A stretch of DNA of 64,000 nucleotides, taken from NCBI RefSeq assembly GCF_916619195.1, contig NZ_CAKAKL010000002.1:808001-872000 (forward strand), written 5' to 3'. The stretch is from Inquilinus sp. Marseille-Q2685. Its GTDB lineage: Bacteria > Pseudomonadota > Alphaproteobacteria > DSM-16000 > Inquilinaceae. A program made the translations under genes and the position numbers. Below are positions 1-8,258 of this stretch, in pieces. Under the pieces are notes generated by a model that was not told where the DNA came from, ran no database searches, and was given only the letters and a program-made list of their open reading frames with translations. How positions within the stretch are numbered: position 1 is the first letter of the stretch; every line of letters begins with the position of its first letter.

Positions 1-1100
1 GACCGGGCGGTGGTGATGGTCAGGTCGCCGGTCGCCAGCGGCAGGCAGCGCTGGTAGACGAACTCGCGGACCCCGGCCAGCAGGTGCTCGCCCGCCTCGG
101 CCAAGGTGCCGCCGACGACGATGACGCCGGGGTTCAACACCGCGACCACATCGGCCGCGACCTCGCCCAGCACCCGGCCGGCCTGGCGCACCAGACTGAT
201 CGCCTCCGGCCGGTTGCGCTGGACCAGCGCCATCACGTCGCGCGCGTCCCGCGCCTCGAAGCCCCGGGCCCGCAGGTCGCGGGCGATCGCCCAGCCGGCG
301 GCATAGGCCTCGACGCAGCCCAGCTTGCCGCAGCGGCACAGCGGCGCCTCGGCGTCGCGCAGCTGGATGTGGCCGATGTCGCCCGCCGCCCCGCGGGCGC
401 CGCGATGCATCCGGCCGTCGGTGATGATGCCGCTGCCGATGCCGGTGCCGGCCTTGATGAAGACCAGCTGCCGCTCCTCCGGCCAGAACTGCCGGTGCTC
501 GGTCAGGGTGCGCAGCCGCACGTCGTTCTCGGCCAGGACCTGCGCCGCATAGTCGGGAGCGAACCAGCCGGGAATGTCGAAATCGTCCCAGCCGGTCATC
601 ACCGACGGCCCCACGACCCGTCCGCCGGCATGGTCGACCGGCGCCGGCAGGCACAGGCCGATGCCCAGCACGTCCGATGCCGGCCGGCCGATCTCGGCCA
701 GGAGATCGCGGAACTGCTGCGCGATCCAGGTCAGGATCGGCACCGGCCCGCTGCCGACCTCGAGATCCCCGAGCCGTTCGGCCAGGACATGCGGCCCCAG
801 ATCGGTCGCCGCCACCCGGATCCGGCTCTCGCCCACATCGGCCGCCAGCACCACGCCGAACCCCTCGTTCAGCTTGAGAACGCGGGCGGGTCGGCCGCCG
901 CTGGCCTGCGTCTCCTCCGCCTCCCGCAGCAGCCCGGACTCGAACAGCACGCCCAGGCGCTGGGTGATGGTGGCGCGGGAGAGATCGGAGATACGGGCGA
1001 GGTCGGCCCGCGACCGCGCCTGGCCGGACAGGATCAACGACAGCACATGGCCGGCGCCGGCGGTACCCAGGGCATGGATCTCGGGGTCTGAAACAGCCAT
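1..1100 (-). CDS. ROK-family transcriptional regulator (3' end outside window)
   Basis: Partial gene running off the left edge; about 366 residues are present of a family usually near 390-400. The N-terminal 60 or so residues form a winged helix-turn-helix (RADLARISDLSRATITQRL), followed by the ROK sugar-kinase-like fold. The ROK zinc motif is visible as CRCGKLGCVEAY. Such proteins repress sugar genes and are released by sugar ligands. It diverges from the sugar-import operon beginning at 1257 and is therefore the probable local repressor. Start chosen at the ATG ending at 1100 (MAVSDPEIHALG); another ATG 7 bases upstream is out of frame. The effector sugar cannot be read from the sequence. 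Confidence 0.9.
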   Translation of the reverse strand, partial: MAVSDPEIHALGTAGAGHVLSLILSGQARSRADLARISDLSRATITQRLGVLFESGLLREAEETQASGGRPARVLKLNEGFGVVLAADVGESRIRVAATDLGPHVLAERLGDLEVGSGPVPILTWIAQQFRDLLAEIGRPASDVLGIGLCLPAPVDHAGGRVVGPSVMTGWDDFDIPGWFAPDYAAQVLAENDVRLRTLTEHRQFWPEERQLVFIKAGTGIGSGIITDGRMHRGARGAAGDIGHIQLRDAEAPLCRCGKLGCVEAYAAGWAIARDLRARGFEARDARDVMALVQRNRPEAISLVRQAGRVLGEVAADVVAVLNPGVIVVGGTLAEAGEHLLAGVREFVYQRCLPLATGDLTITTAR

Positions 1101-1111
1101 CGCTCATTTAT

Positions 1112-1133
1112 GATTGTTTTCGTGCAAAAGATC
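1112..1133. promoter_or_regulatory. candidate ROK operator (imperfect dyad)
   Basis: A 22-bp dyad with outer arms GAT/ATC and inner arms TTTT/AAAA around a 5-base centre lies between the divergent ROK gene and the sugar operon. Position and symmetry suit a dimeric repressor. Assignment to the ROK protein is inference. Confidence 0.4.
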
Positions 1134-1145
1134 CAGAAGATCAGA

Positions 1146-1174
1146 TTGACTCTCGTCAAAAGTCGGAATTATCG
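1146..1174 (+). promoter_or_regulatory. candidate sigma-70 promoter of the sugar operon
   Basis: TTGACT at 1146-1151 and TTATCG at 1169-1174 are separated by exactly 17 bases. They sit about 80 bases before the binding-protein ATG and just downstream of the dyad at 1112. Confidence 0.45.
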
Positions 1175-1256
1175 TTCCGCTTGCCGGTCAATCGTCCGGC
1201 CAATCCGCAGGGCCGGCGCCGCAGAAGCGCCGGCCCGCAAACAGGAGGAAACCGCG

Positions 1257-2276
1257 ATGATCCGATCGCAGACGCCCAAGGCTGCGCTGTCCGTGAACCG
1301 CCGTCGCCTTGCCGGCCTGCTCGCCGCCGGCGCCGTCGGACTGGCCCTGGCCGCCGGCAGCACCGCCGCGATGGCGCAGGAGGCCATCGTCGGCCTCGTC
1401 ACCAAGACCGAGGTCAACCCGTTCTTCGTAAAGATGCGCCAGGCGGCCGAGGCGGAGGCCAAGGCCAAGGGGCTGAAGCTGATCGCCCGGGCCGGCAAGT
1501 TCGACGGCGACAACGAGGGCCAGGTAGCAGCGATCGAGGACCTGATCAGCGCCGGCGCCAAGGGCATCCTGATCACCCCGAACAACTCGACCGGCGTGCT
1601 CGGCGCGGTCAAGAAGGCGCGCGACGCCGGCATCCTGGTGATCGCGCTCGACACCGCGACCGACCCGCCGGACGCGGTCGACGCCACCTTCGCCACCGAC
1701 AATTTCGAGGCCGGGGTGCAGCAGGGCCAGTACGCCCGCAAGGCGCTGGGCGACAAGGCGCCGAAGCTGGCGATGCTGGACGGCACGCCGGGCGGCACGG
1801 TCGACACCTTCCGCCATGACGGCTTCCTGAAGGGCTTCGGCATCGCCGAGGGCGACGCCGTGATCGTCGGCAAGCAGAACACCAACGGCGCCCAGGACAA
1901 GGGCCAGACGGCGATGGAGAACCTGCTGTCGGCCCATCCCGACATCAACGTCGTCTACACCATCAACGAACCCGCGGCGCAAGGCGCCTATGCCGCCATC
2001 CGCGCGGCCGGCAAGGAGGACGACATCGTCCTGACCTCGATCGACGGCGGCTGCCTGGGCGTCAAATATGTCAAGGACGGGCGCGTCGCCGCGACGGTGA
2101 TGCAGTTCCCCTACAAGATGGCTCAGATGGGCGTCGACGCCGTGGCGGAATACGCCAAGAGCGGCAAGAAGCCGAGCGGCTTCGTCAACACCGGATCCTT
2201 CCTGATCACCGGCAAGCCGCTGCCGGGGCTGGAGTCGAAAGACCTCGAATTCGGAGAGAAGAACTGCTGGGGCTGA
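1257..2276 (+). CDS. sugar ABC transporter substrate-binding protein (FrcB/RbsB type)
   Basis: 339-residue periplasmic sugar-binding protein of the Peripla_BP_4 family. Residues 1-41 form a signal peptide with an RRR stretch before the hydrophobic core and an AMA cleavage site, so Tat export is possible. The mature protein opens IVGLVTKTEVNPFFVKM and contains GILITPNNS and ATDNFEAG, which resemble the fructose-binding FrcB subgroup. AGGAGG at 1243-1248 supports this start. It is the first gene of a five-gene plus-strand set with permease, ATPase, aldolase-like protein and kinase. Substrate is probably a ketose or related monosaccharide; this is inferred from family resemblance only. Confidence 0.88.
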   Translation: MIRSQTPKAALSVNRRRLAGLLAAGAVGLALAAGSTAAMAQEAIVGLVTKTEVNPFFVKMRQAAEAEAKAKGLKLIARAGKFDGDNEGQVAAIEDLISAGAKGILITPNNSTGVLGAVKKARDAGILVIALDTATDPPDAVDATFATDNFEAGVQQGQYARKALGDKAPKLAMLDGTPGGTVDTFRHDGFLKGFGIAEGDAVIVGKQNTNGAQDKGQTAMENLLSAHPDINVVYTINEPAAQGAYAAIRAAGKEDDIVLTSIDGGCLGVKYVKDGRVAATVMQFPYKMAQMGVDAVAEYAKSGKKPSGFVNTGSFLITGKPLPGLESKDLEFGEKNCWG

Positions 2277-2291
2277 CCGCCAGCGCGACCG

Positions 2292-2315
2292 GGGCGGGCC
2301 GCAAAGGGCCCGCCC
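2292..2315 (+). terminator. intercistronic stem-loop after the binding-protein gene
   Basis: Perfect 9-bp stem (GGGCGGGCC with GGCCCGCCC) and a 6-base loop, with no T-run behind it. It is more likely an mRNA-stabilising or partial-termination hairpin that raises binding protein over permease than a full terminator. Confidence 0.5.
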
Positions 2316-2344
2316 ATCCCCCGGCCCTCCCGAACGAGAGAGCG

Positions 2345-3319
2345 ATGGTCCCTTCCTCGTCCTGGATCGGTCGGACGGCGCGAGTGCTGACCACCCCGCC
2401 GCTCGGCCCGCTGATCGTGCTCGTGGTCTTCGGCGCCGTGTTCACGGCGATGAGCGAGCGTTTCCTGACCCCCGGCAACCTGTCGCTGATCGTGCAGCAA
2501 TCGGTGATCATCGGCACGCTGGCGATCGGCCAGACGCTGGTGATCCTGACCGCCGGTATCGACCTGGCCACCGGCGCCATCGCCGTGCTGGGCACCATCG
2601 TCGCCGGCAAGCTGGTCGACGAGGGCCATGCCGCCCTGCCCTCGCTGCTGCTGGCGATCGGGCTGTGCAGCCTGGTCGGGCTGATCACCGGCACGCTGGT
2701 CAGCCGGCTGAAGCTGCCGCCCTTCATCGTCACGCTCGGCATGCTCGGCATCGTCACCGCCGCGACCCGCCTGTTCTCCGGCGGCGGCGCCTTCCCAGTG
2801 ATGGACGACCTGCTGGGCTGGACCGGCAACACGCTGCGCCTGGGCGGCGCCGTGGTCACCTACGGCATCATCATCATGCTCGGCCTCTACGGGCTGGTCT
2901 GGTACCTGCTGAACCACACCGCCTGGGGCAAGCATGTCTACGCCATCGGCAACAACCCGGAGGCGGCGCGGCTGGTCGGCATCCCGGTGCAGCGGCGACT
3001 GCTGTCGGTCTATCTGTTCGCAGCCTTTCTCTACGGCATCGGCGCCTGGCTGGCGCTGGGACGGATCCCGAACGCCGATCCGAACGCGATGCAGACCGCC
3101 AATCTCGACAGCATCACCGCCGTGGTGATCGGCGGCACCAGCCTGTTCGGCGGCCGCGGCAGCCTGATCGGCACGCTGATCGGCGTGCTGATCGTCGGCG
3201 TGCTGCGCAACGGCCTGACCCTGATCGGCATCGACCCGCTGTGGCAGGACCTCGTCACCGGCGTCCTGGTGATCACCGCCGTCGCGCTGGACCAGCTGTC
3301 GCGATGGAGGCGGGTATGA
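2345..3319 (+). CDS. sugar ABC transporter permease (RbsC/FrcC type)
   Basis: 324-residue inner-membrane permease of the BPD_transp_2 family with about 8-10 hydrophobic segments. The conserved coupling region AIGNNPEAARLVGIPV lies around residues 200-215 and is followed by IGGTSLFGGRGSLIGTLIGVLI. The gene ends in an ATGA overlap with the ATPase gene, so the two are translationally coupled. The family forms homodimers in the membrane and works with the adjacent binding protein and ATPase. Confidence 0.9.
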   Translation: MVPSSSWIGRTARVLTTPPLGPLIVLVVFGAVFTAMSERFLTPGNLSLIVQQSVIIGTLAIGQTLVILTAGIDLATGAIAVLGTIVAGKLVDEGHAALPSLLLAIGLCSLVGLITGTLVSRLKLPPFIVTLGMLGIVTAATRLFSGGGAFPVMDDLLGWTGNTLRLGGAVVTYGIIIMLGLYGLVWYLLNHTAWGKHVYAIGNNPEAARLVGIPVQRRLLSVYLFAAFLYGIGAWLALGRIPNADPNAMQTANLDSITAVVIGGTSLFGGRGSLIGTLIGVLIVGVLRNGLTLIGIDPLWQDLVTGVLVITAVALDQLSRWRRV

Positions 3320-4104
3320 CCGCACCCGTCCTGGAGGCCCGCGGCGTGGTCAAGCGCTATGGCCACGTCACCGCGCTGGGCGGCGTCGATTTCGAGTTGC
3401 GCGACGGCGAGGTGCTGGCGGTGGTCGGCGACAACGGTGCCGGCAAGTCGACGCTGATCAAGGTGCTGTCCGGTGCCATAACGCCCGACGAGGGCGAGGT
3501 GCTGCTGGACGGCCAGCCGGTGCGGTTCCACGGGCCGCTCGACGCCCGCCGCCGCGGCATCGAGACGGTGTATCAGGATCTGGCGGTGGCGCCGGCGCTG
3601 GACATCGCCACCAATCTGTTCCTGGGGCGCGAGTTGCGCCGGCCCGGACCGCTCGGCCGCTGGCTGCGGCTGCTCGACAAGCCGCGGATGCGGCGCGAGG
3701 CACAGCGCCACATGGACGAGCTGCGCTTCCGCCTGCCCTCGATTACCCATGCGGTCGAGAGCCTGTCCGGCGGCCAGCGCCAGGGCGTCGCCGTGGCCCG
3801 AGCCGCGGTCTTCGCTCGCAAGCTGGTGATCATGGACGAGCCGACGGCGGCGCTGGGCGTGCGCGAGACCGGCCAGGTGCTGGACCTGATCCGCGGCATC
3901 CGCGACCGCGGCCTGCCGGTGGTCCTGATCAGCCACAACATGCCGAACGTGTTCGAGGTGGCCGACCGCATCCATGTGATGCGCCTGGGCCGCCGCGTCG
4001 CCGTGACCTCGCCGCAGCGCCACAGCATGGCCGAGGTGGTGGCGATCATGACCGGGGCGATGCCGGGCGACCAGCCTGCCCCGAACGTCGAGACCGCCAC
4101 GTGA
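3316..4104 (+). CDS. sugar ABC transporter ATP-binding protein, single domain (FrcA type)
   Basis: 262-residue ATPase with Walker A GDNGAGKST, signature LSGGQRQG and Walker B LVIMDEPTAALG, then a switch His in LISHN. RbsA/MglA-type importers have a fused tandem ATPase of about 500 residues. A single domain here points to the Frc subgroup, in which the ATPase works as a homodimer. The start overlaps the permease stop by ATGA. Its stop overlaps a GTG that could begin the next gene, so the whole block looks like one transcript. Confidence 0.9.
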   Translation: MTAPVLEARGVVKRYGHVTALGGVDFELRDGEVLAVVGDNGAGKSTLIKVLSGAITPDEGEVLLDGQPVRFHGPLDARRRGIETVYQDLAVAPALDIATNLFLGRELRRPGPLGRWLRLLDKPRMRREAQRHMDELRFRLPSITHAVESLSGGQRQGVAVARAAVFARKLVIMDEPTAALGVRETGQVLDLIRGIRDRGLPVVLISHNMPNVFEVADRIHVMRLGRRVAVTSPQRHSMAEVVAIMTGAMPGDQPAPNVETAT

Positions 4105-4148
4105 ATCCTTACTCTGACCCCAACCGACCGAAAGACGAGAGACCGAGC

Positions 4149-5171
4149 ATGACCCGCCTGGACGAGAAGCTGGCCCGCATCCGCGCCGGACAGTACAAGC
4201 GCAGCGACTTCATCATCGCCGACGCCAAGGACGGCGACATGGGGCCGAGCCTGACCTCGACCGGCCCGAAGCGCGCGCCGGACGGCAGCTGGACCCGCTA
4301 CCGCACCCGCGACGAGTTCCTGGACACCATCCGCCAGGTGGTGGAGCAGGACATCGTCGACATCATGCTGGTCTCCGCCTCGAACCTGGAGCGGCTGGTC
4401 GAGAGCGGCACGTTCCGCAACAGCAAGGTCAAGCCGGCGATCCGCGCCAACGACACCACCGACGTCTGGGCCGTGCGCGGCGGCGGCTACACGCAGAAGC
4501 CGTCGCGGCCCTTCCGCTCGGCCTCGCTGCCGCGGGTGATGCATGGCGGCACGGCGCCGGATCCGCAGGCGCCGGTGACCGGCACCGATCTCGGCCTTTA
4601 CTCCGTCACCTTCAACAACGACCTCGACGCCGACATCCGGTCGCTGGAGGCCTTCGCCGAATTCCGCGCCGACGCGGCCGCCAACGGCTTCAAGTACTTC
4701 CTCGAGGTGTTCAATCCCAACGTCGCCACGGGCATCGACCCGGCGGTGCAGCCGCATTACGTCAACGACTGCATCCTGCGCTGCCTGGCCGGGGTGATGA
4801 AGGCCGACCGGCCGCAGTTCCTGAAGATCCCCTACAACGGCCCGAAGGCGCTGGAGGAGCTGGCCGGCTTCGACCCCAGCCTGATCGTCGGCGTGCTCGG
4901 CGGCGGCGCCGGCACCACCCGCGACTGCTTCGAGCTGCTGCACCAGGCCGAGAAATACGGCGCCCGCGTCGCCCTGTTCGGCCGCAAGATCAACCTGGCG
5001 GAATCGCCGCTGGCGATGGTCGGCTTCATGCGCCAGGTGGCGGACGGCACGATCGCGCCGGAGGAGGCGGTGCGCGCCTATCACGGCGAGCTGCAGAAGC
5101 AGGGCATCACCCCGCTGCGCCCGCTGGCCGACGACATCCAGACCACCGAAGCCGTGCTGAAGCAGGGCTGA
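4149..5171 (+). CDS. class I aldolase-like (DeoC/LacD superfamily) protein in sugar operon
   Basis: 340 residues. The C-terminal half carries beta/alpha-barrel features of Schiff-base aldolases: a Lys in FLKIPYNG (candidate Schiff-base residue), a GVLGGGAGT phosphate-binding-like loop, and GARVALFGRKI, which resembles the GRNIFQ end of DhnA/LacD enzymes. It sits between the ATPase and a PfkB kinase, so import, phosphorylation and carbon-carbon cleavage of one sugar is a reasonable reading. I chose the ATG at 4149 (MTRLDEKL, preceded by GAGAG). A GTG at 4101 overlapping the ATPase stop would add 16 residues. Substrate and activity are not established. Confidence 0.6.
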   Translation: MTRLDEKLARIRAGQYKRSDFIIADAKDGDMGPSLTSTGPKRAPDGSWTRYRTRDEFLDTIRQVVEQDIVDIMLVSASNLERLVESGTFRNSKVKPAIRANDTTDVWAVRGGGYTQKPSRPFRSASLPRVMHGGTAPDPQAPVTGTDLGLYSVTFNNDLDADIRSLEAFAEFRADAAANGFKYFLEVFNPNVATGIDPAVQPHYVNDCILRCLAGVMKADRPQFLKIPYNGPKALEELAGFDPSLIVGVLGGGAGTTRDCFELLHQAEKYGARVALFGRKINLAESPLAMVGFMRQVADGTIAPEEAVRAYHGELQKQGITPLRPLADDIQTTEAVLKQG

Positions 5172-5172
5172 G

Positions 5173-6186
5173 ATGGAGCGCTCGGGCATCATCTGCGGCG
5201 GCACCATCTGCATCGACGTCAACAAGGTCATCGACCGCTTCCCGCCGCAGGAGCACGTCGCCCGAATCCGGGAGGAGATGCCGGACTGCGGCGGGCCTGG
5301 CCTCAACATGGCGATCGACCTGGCCCGCCTCGGCGCCCCCTTCCCGATCGAGGTGATCGGGATCGTCGGCGACGACGCCTACGGGCGGATCGCGCTCGAC
5401 ACCTGCCGCGAGCTCGGCATCGGCGCCGGGCGGATCGCGGTGGTGCCGGGCGGCCGCACCTCCTACACCGACGTGATGATCGTGGCCGAGGGCGGGCGGC
5501 GCACCTTCTTCCACCAGGAGGGGGTCAACGCCCAGCTCTCGACCGGGCATTTCGACCTGGCCGGGTCGACCGCGAAGATCTTCCATGTCGGCTCGCCCGG
5601 GGTGCACGCCCGGATGGACGTTCCGCAGGGCAACGGCAACGGCTTCTCCGAGGTGCTGGCCCGCGCCAAGGCCACCGGACACCGCACCAATCTGGAGCTG
5701 GTCGGGGTGGCGGGGGAGCGGCTGCGCGACCTCGCCCTCCCCTGCCTGCCGCTGCTGGACAGCATCATCATCAACGAGTCGGAGGCGACGGCGCTGACCG
5801 GCGTCGAGACCCATCGCGACGGCCGGCCCGACTGGGCGCTGGTCGAGGCAGCGGCCGCGGCGCTGATCCGCATGGGCGTCTTCACCCTGGCCGTGGTGCA
5901 TTTCCCGGACGGCGTGGTCGCCGCCGACCGCGCCGGCCGCCTGTGGCGCCAGGGCGCGGCCTGGGTGCCGCCGGAGAAGGTCAAGAGCACCAACGGCGCC
6001 GGCGACGCCCTCGCCTCCGGCGTCATGCTGGGGCTGCACGAGGGCTGGCCGGTGGAGAAGGGCTTGCGTCTCGGCGTCTGCGTCGCGGCGCTCAGCCTCG
6101 GGTCGTACAGCACGTCGCGGGCGATCCCCTCGGCCGAGGAGTGCTTCGCCTATGGGGAAAGGGCCGGGTTCAAGCCGACGAGCTGA
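5173..6186 (+). CDS. PfkB-family carbohydrate kinase
   Basis: 337-residue ribokinase-fold enzyme. The N-terminal GG motif is CGGPGLNMAIDLARLG and the C-terminal PfkB signature is STNGAGDALASG, whose Asp is the catalytic base; INESEATALTG is also typical. It phosphorylates a sugar, probably the one imported by the adjacent ABC system, before the aldolase-like protein acts. It starts 2 bases after the aldolase stop and is the last gene of the operon. Whether the substrate is fructose (FrcK-like) or another ketose cannot be decided from the sequence. Confidence 0.85.
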   Translation: MERSGIICGGTICIDVNKVIDRFPPQEHVARIREEMPDCGGPGLNMAIDLARLGAPFPIEVIGIVGDDAYGRIALDTCRELGIGAGRIAVVPGGRTSYTDVMIVAEGGRRTFFHQEGVNAQLSTGHFDLAGSTAKIFHVGSPGVHARMDVPQGNGNGFSEVLARAKATGHRTNLELVGVAGERLRDLALPCLPLLDSIIINESEATALTGVETHRDGRPDWALVEAAAAALIRMGVFTLAVVHFPDGVVAADRAGRLWRQGAAWVPPEKVKSTNGAGDALASGVMLGLHEGWPVEKGLRLGVCVAALSLGSYSTSRAIPSAEECFAYGERAGFKPTS

Positions 6187-6203
6187 CCGGCGGGCACCGA
6201 GCC

Positions 6204-6338
6204 ACCCCCTCACCCTCCCGTCGCTGCGCGCCGGGCCCCTCCCTCTCCCCTGGGGAGAGGGAATTCGAGGCCAGCGCTGAAATCACCTCTCCCTCGGGGA
6301 GAGGTCGAAATCGCGCAGCGATTTCGGGTGAGGGGGTT
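6204..6338. repeat. nested palindromic intergenic repeat between convergent genes
   Basis: Outer inverted arms (ACCCCCTCACCC near 6204 and its complement at 6326-6337) enclose three inner hairpins: 6241-6261 (CCCTCTCCCC/GGGGAGAGGG), 6285-6305 (CCTCTCCC/GGGGAGAGG) and 6307-6325 (GAAATCG/CGATTTC). It lies between the kinase and SHMT stops and may end both transcripts. The layered structure resembles the dispersed palindromic elements of high-G+C proteobacteria; copy number cannot be judged from one window. Confidence 0.6.
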
Positions 6339-6358
6339 CCCCCGCCTCTCCGCCCCGC

Positions 6359-7630
6359 TCACCCCGGGATCGGGAACCGCCTGGCGAAGTCCCGGACCGC
6401 GTTCGCCAAAGCCGGCTCCGGCCGTGCGCCGGTGACCGCGTCGACGATCAGGTCGGCCAGCGCCGTCATCTGCCCCTCGCGCATGCCGCGGGTGGTGACG
6501 GCCGGCGTGCCGAGCCGGAGGCCGGAGGGGCGCAGCGGCGGGCGGGTGTCGTCCGGCACCACCTGCTTGTTCGTCACCAGCCCGACCCGGTCCAGTCGCT
6601 GCTGCGCCTCGTCGCCGTCGATGCCGAAGCTGGATGCCACGTCGACCACCATCAGGTGGTTGTCGGTGCCGCCGGTCACCAGCTGCGCGCCGCGGCCCTG
6701 CAGCGCGGCGGCCAGCGCCTTGGCGTTGTCCAGCACCCGCCGGGCATAGGCCCGGAACTCCTCCTGCGCCGCCAGGTGCAGCGCCGTGGCCAGCGCCGCC
6801 ACCTGGTCCATGTGCGGCCCGCCCTGCAGCCCCGGAAACACCGCCTGATCGATCGCCTTGCGGAACGGCTCGCGGCACAGGATCAGGCCGCCGCGCGGGC
6901 CGCGCAGGGTCTTGTGCGTGGTGGTGGTGACGACGTCGAAGCCGGCTGCCAGCGGGTTCGGCAGCGCCTTGCCGGCGATCAGCCCGCCGATATGCGAGAC
7001 GTCGGCCATGGTGATGGCCCCGACCTCGTCGGCGATCGCCTTGAAGGCGGCGTAGTCGATGTCGCGCGGGTAGGAGGAGAAGCCGGTGATCAGCAGCTTC
7101 GGCCGCTCCCGCCGCGCGATCTCGCGGATCGCGTCGAAATCGAAGCCGCCGCCGGCGACGGTGCCGTAGCGGACGAAGCGGAAGATCCGGCCCATGGCCG
7201 AGACCGGGGCACCATGGGTCAGGTGCCCGCCATGCGACAGGTCCATGGCCAGGATGGTGTCGCCCGGCTGCAGCAGGCCGAAATACACCGCCTGGTTCAT
7301 CGGCGACCCGGACAGCGGCTGGGCATTGGCGTGCTCGGCCCCGAACAGCGCCTTGGCCCGGCCCTGGGCCAGCTCCTCGATCTCGTCCGCGTGGAGGTTG
7401 CCGCCATAGTAGCGGCGGCGCGGCTGGCCTTCGGCGTATTTGTCGGCGAAGACCGAGCCGATCAGCGGCCGCAGCTCGGGGAAGGCATGGTTCTCCGACG
7501 CGATCAGGGTCAGGCCCTGCTGCTGCCGGCGCTCCTCGCGCTCGAGGATCGCGGCGGCCTGCGGATCGGCTTCGGCCAGTCGGCTGCGCAGATCGGGATC
7601 TGCCGGATCGGGCTGGTGCTGATAGTCCAT
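6359..7630 (-). CDS. glyA: serine hydroxymethyltransferase
   Basis: 423-residue PLP enzyme interconverting serine plus THF and glycine plus methylene-THF. The substrate and cofactor motifs LIASENHAFPEL, LSGSPMNQAVYFGLL and MDLSHGGHLTHG are present, and the PLP lysine is about K240 in TTTTHKTLRGPRGG. Several normally invariant positions differ (AQPLSGSPMN for VQPHSGSQAN), so it may be a divergent second copy. The ATG at 7628-7630 follows GGAGA at 7636-7640. The 5' leader carries a ZTP riboswitch, which ties expression to one-carbon shortage. It is monocistronic, with its 3' end facing the sugar operon. Confidence 0.9.
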   Translation of the reverse strand: MDYQHQPDPADPDLRSRLAEADPQAAAILEREERRQQQGLTLIASENHAFPELRPLIGSVFADKYAEGQPRRRYYGGNLHADEIEELAQGRAKALFGAEHANAQPLSGSPMNQAVYFGLLQPGDTILAMDLSHGGHLTHGAPVSAMGRIFRFVRYGTVAGGGFDFDAIREIARRERPKLLITGFSSYPRDIDYAAFKAIADEVGAITMADVSHIGGLIAGKALPNPLAAGFDVVTTTTHKTLRGPRGGLILCREPFRKAIDQAVFPGLQGGPHMDQVAALATALHLAAQEEFRAYARRVLDNAKALAAALQGRGAQLVTGGTDNHLMVVDVASSFGIDGDEAQQRLDRVGLVTNKQVVPDDTRPPLRPSGLRLGTPAVTTRGMREGQMTALADLIVDAVTGARPEPALANAVRDFARRFPIPG

Positions 7631-7635
7631 GGAAG

Positions 7636-7768
7636 TCTCCGTTTCGATGCCTAGAACACGAATCGCCTGACCAGCTTCCAAAGAAGGCTGCCCAGGCGAG
7701 CGGCATCGAAACGGTCCTCCACGCTCCCTCGGGGTGCTCCCCCGTCTCGCCAGTCACGTGGAGGGTAT
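7636..7768 (-). ncRNA. ZTP (pfl motif) riboswitch and expression platform
   Basis: In the SHMT leader the ZTP aptamer is readable in order. P1 is CCUCCACG (7764-7757) paired with CGUGGAGG (7723-7716). The conserved GUGACUGGCG follows the 5' strand, then a GGGG/CCCC hairpin, GGGAGCG, and finally GCCUGGGCA (7697-7689). Downstream, a 13-nt sequence at 7702-7714 is perfectly complementary to 7639-7651, whose edge overlaps the GGAG ribosome-binding site. A second stem, CGCCTG (7693-7698) with CAGGCG (7664-7669), competes with P3. This suggests translational control, ON when ZTP/ZMP accumulates (folate starvation). Confidence 0.85.
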
Positions 7769-7829
7769 GGCTGATCCTGCGATCGGGACGATGATCGGCG
7801 GGTCTCGCCGCCGCGTCAACCGTGGAGGC

Positions 7830-8165
7830 CTAGTAAAGCCGCCCGCCATTCGGCACCGGCCGCTCGATCGCGGCCAGCACGACGTTGCCATCGGCGTCCG
7901 GGAAGCCCAGCACCAGGATCTCGGAGATGAAGCGGCCGATCTGCTTGGGCGGGAAGTTCACCACCGCCGCCACCTGGCGGCCGAGCAGCGTCTCCGGCGT
8001 ATAGAGCGCGACCAGCTGGGCCGAGCTGCGCTTCTGCCCGATCTCCGGCCCCAGGTCGACGGTCAGCTTGTAGGCCGGCTTGCGTGCCTCGGGATAGGGC
8101 TCGACCGCCACGATGGTGCCTACCCGGATGTCGACCTTGGCGAAATCGTCGTAGCTGATCGTCAT
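7830..8165 (-). CDS. csaA: CsaA-like tRNA-binding domain protein
   Basis: 111 residues, the usual CsaA length, forming one OB-fold tRNA-binding domain: [38 protein letters not shown] and [10 protein letters not shown]. CsaA is described as a chaperone-like, tRNA-binding homodimer in other bacteria. Start taken at ATG 8163-8165 (MTISYDDF); an upstream in-frame extension lacks family similarity. Downstream of the phasin gene, with a hairpin between them. Confidence 0.88.
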   Translation of the reverse strand: MTISYDDFAKVDIRVGTIVAVEPYPEARKPAYKLTVDLGPEIGQKRSSAQLVALYTPETLLGRQVAAVVNFPPKQIGRFISEILVLGFPDADGNVVLAAIERPVPNGGRLY

Positions 8166-8219
8166 TCTGCCCTCCGCGAAACCGGCGCGCACCCTGCCGC
8201 GCCGGCACCCGAAAGGCAA

Positions 8220-8243
8220 GAAGGCTGCCTGCAGGCGGCCTTC
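8220..8243 (-). terminator. hairpin downstream of phasin gene
   Basis: GAAGGC-T-GCC pairs with GGC-G-GCCTTC around a 4-base loop, 15 bases after the phasin stop on the minus strand. The following T-run is weak (CCTTT), so the terminator call is tentative. Confidence 0.45.
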
Positions 8244-8258
8244 TCTCGTACATCAGAA

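Noticed and set aside
84-1091. Long plus-strand open frame over the ROK gene
   Set aside because: It is the antisense shadow of the ROK coding sequence; its His/Arg/Ala-rich product lacks any domain, while the minus strand gives clear wHTH and zinc motifs.
7631-7830. Glycine, SAM or THF riboswitch in the SHMT leader
   Set aside because: The conserved blocks GUGACUGGCG, GGGAGCG and GCCUGGGCA are those of the ZTP/pfl motif, not of the other classes.
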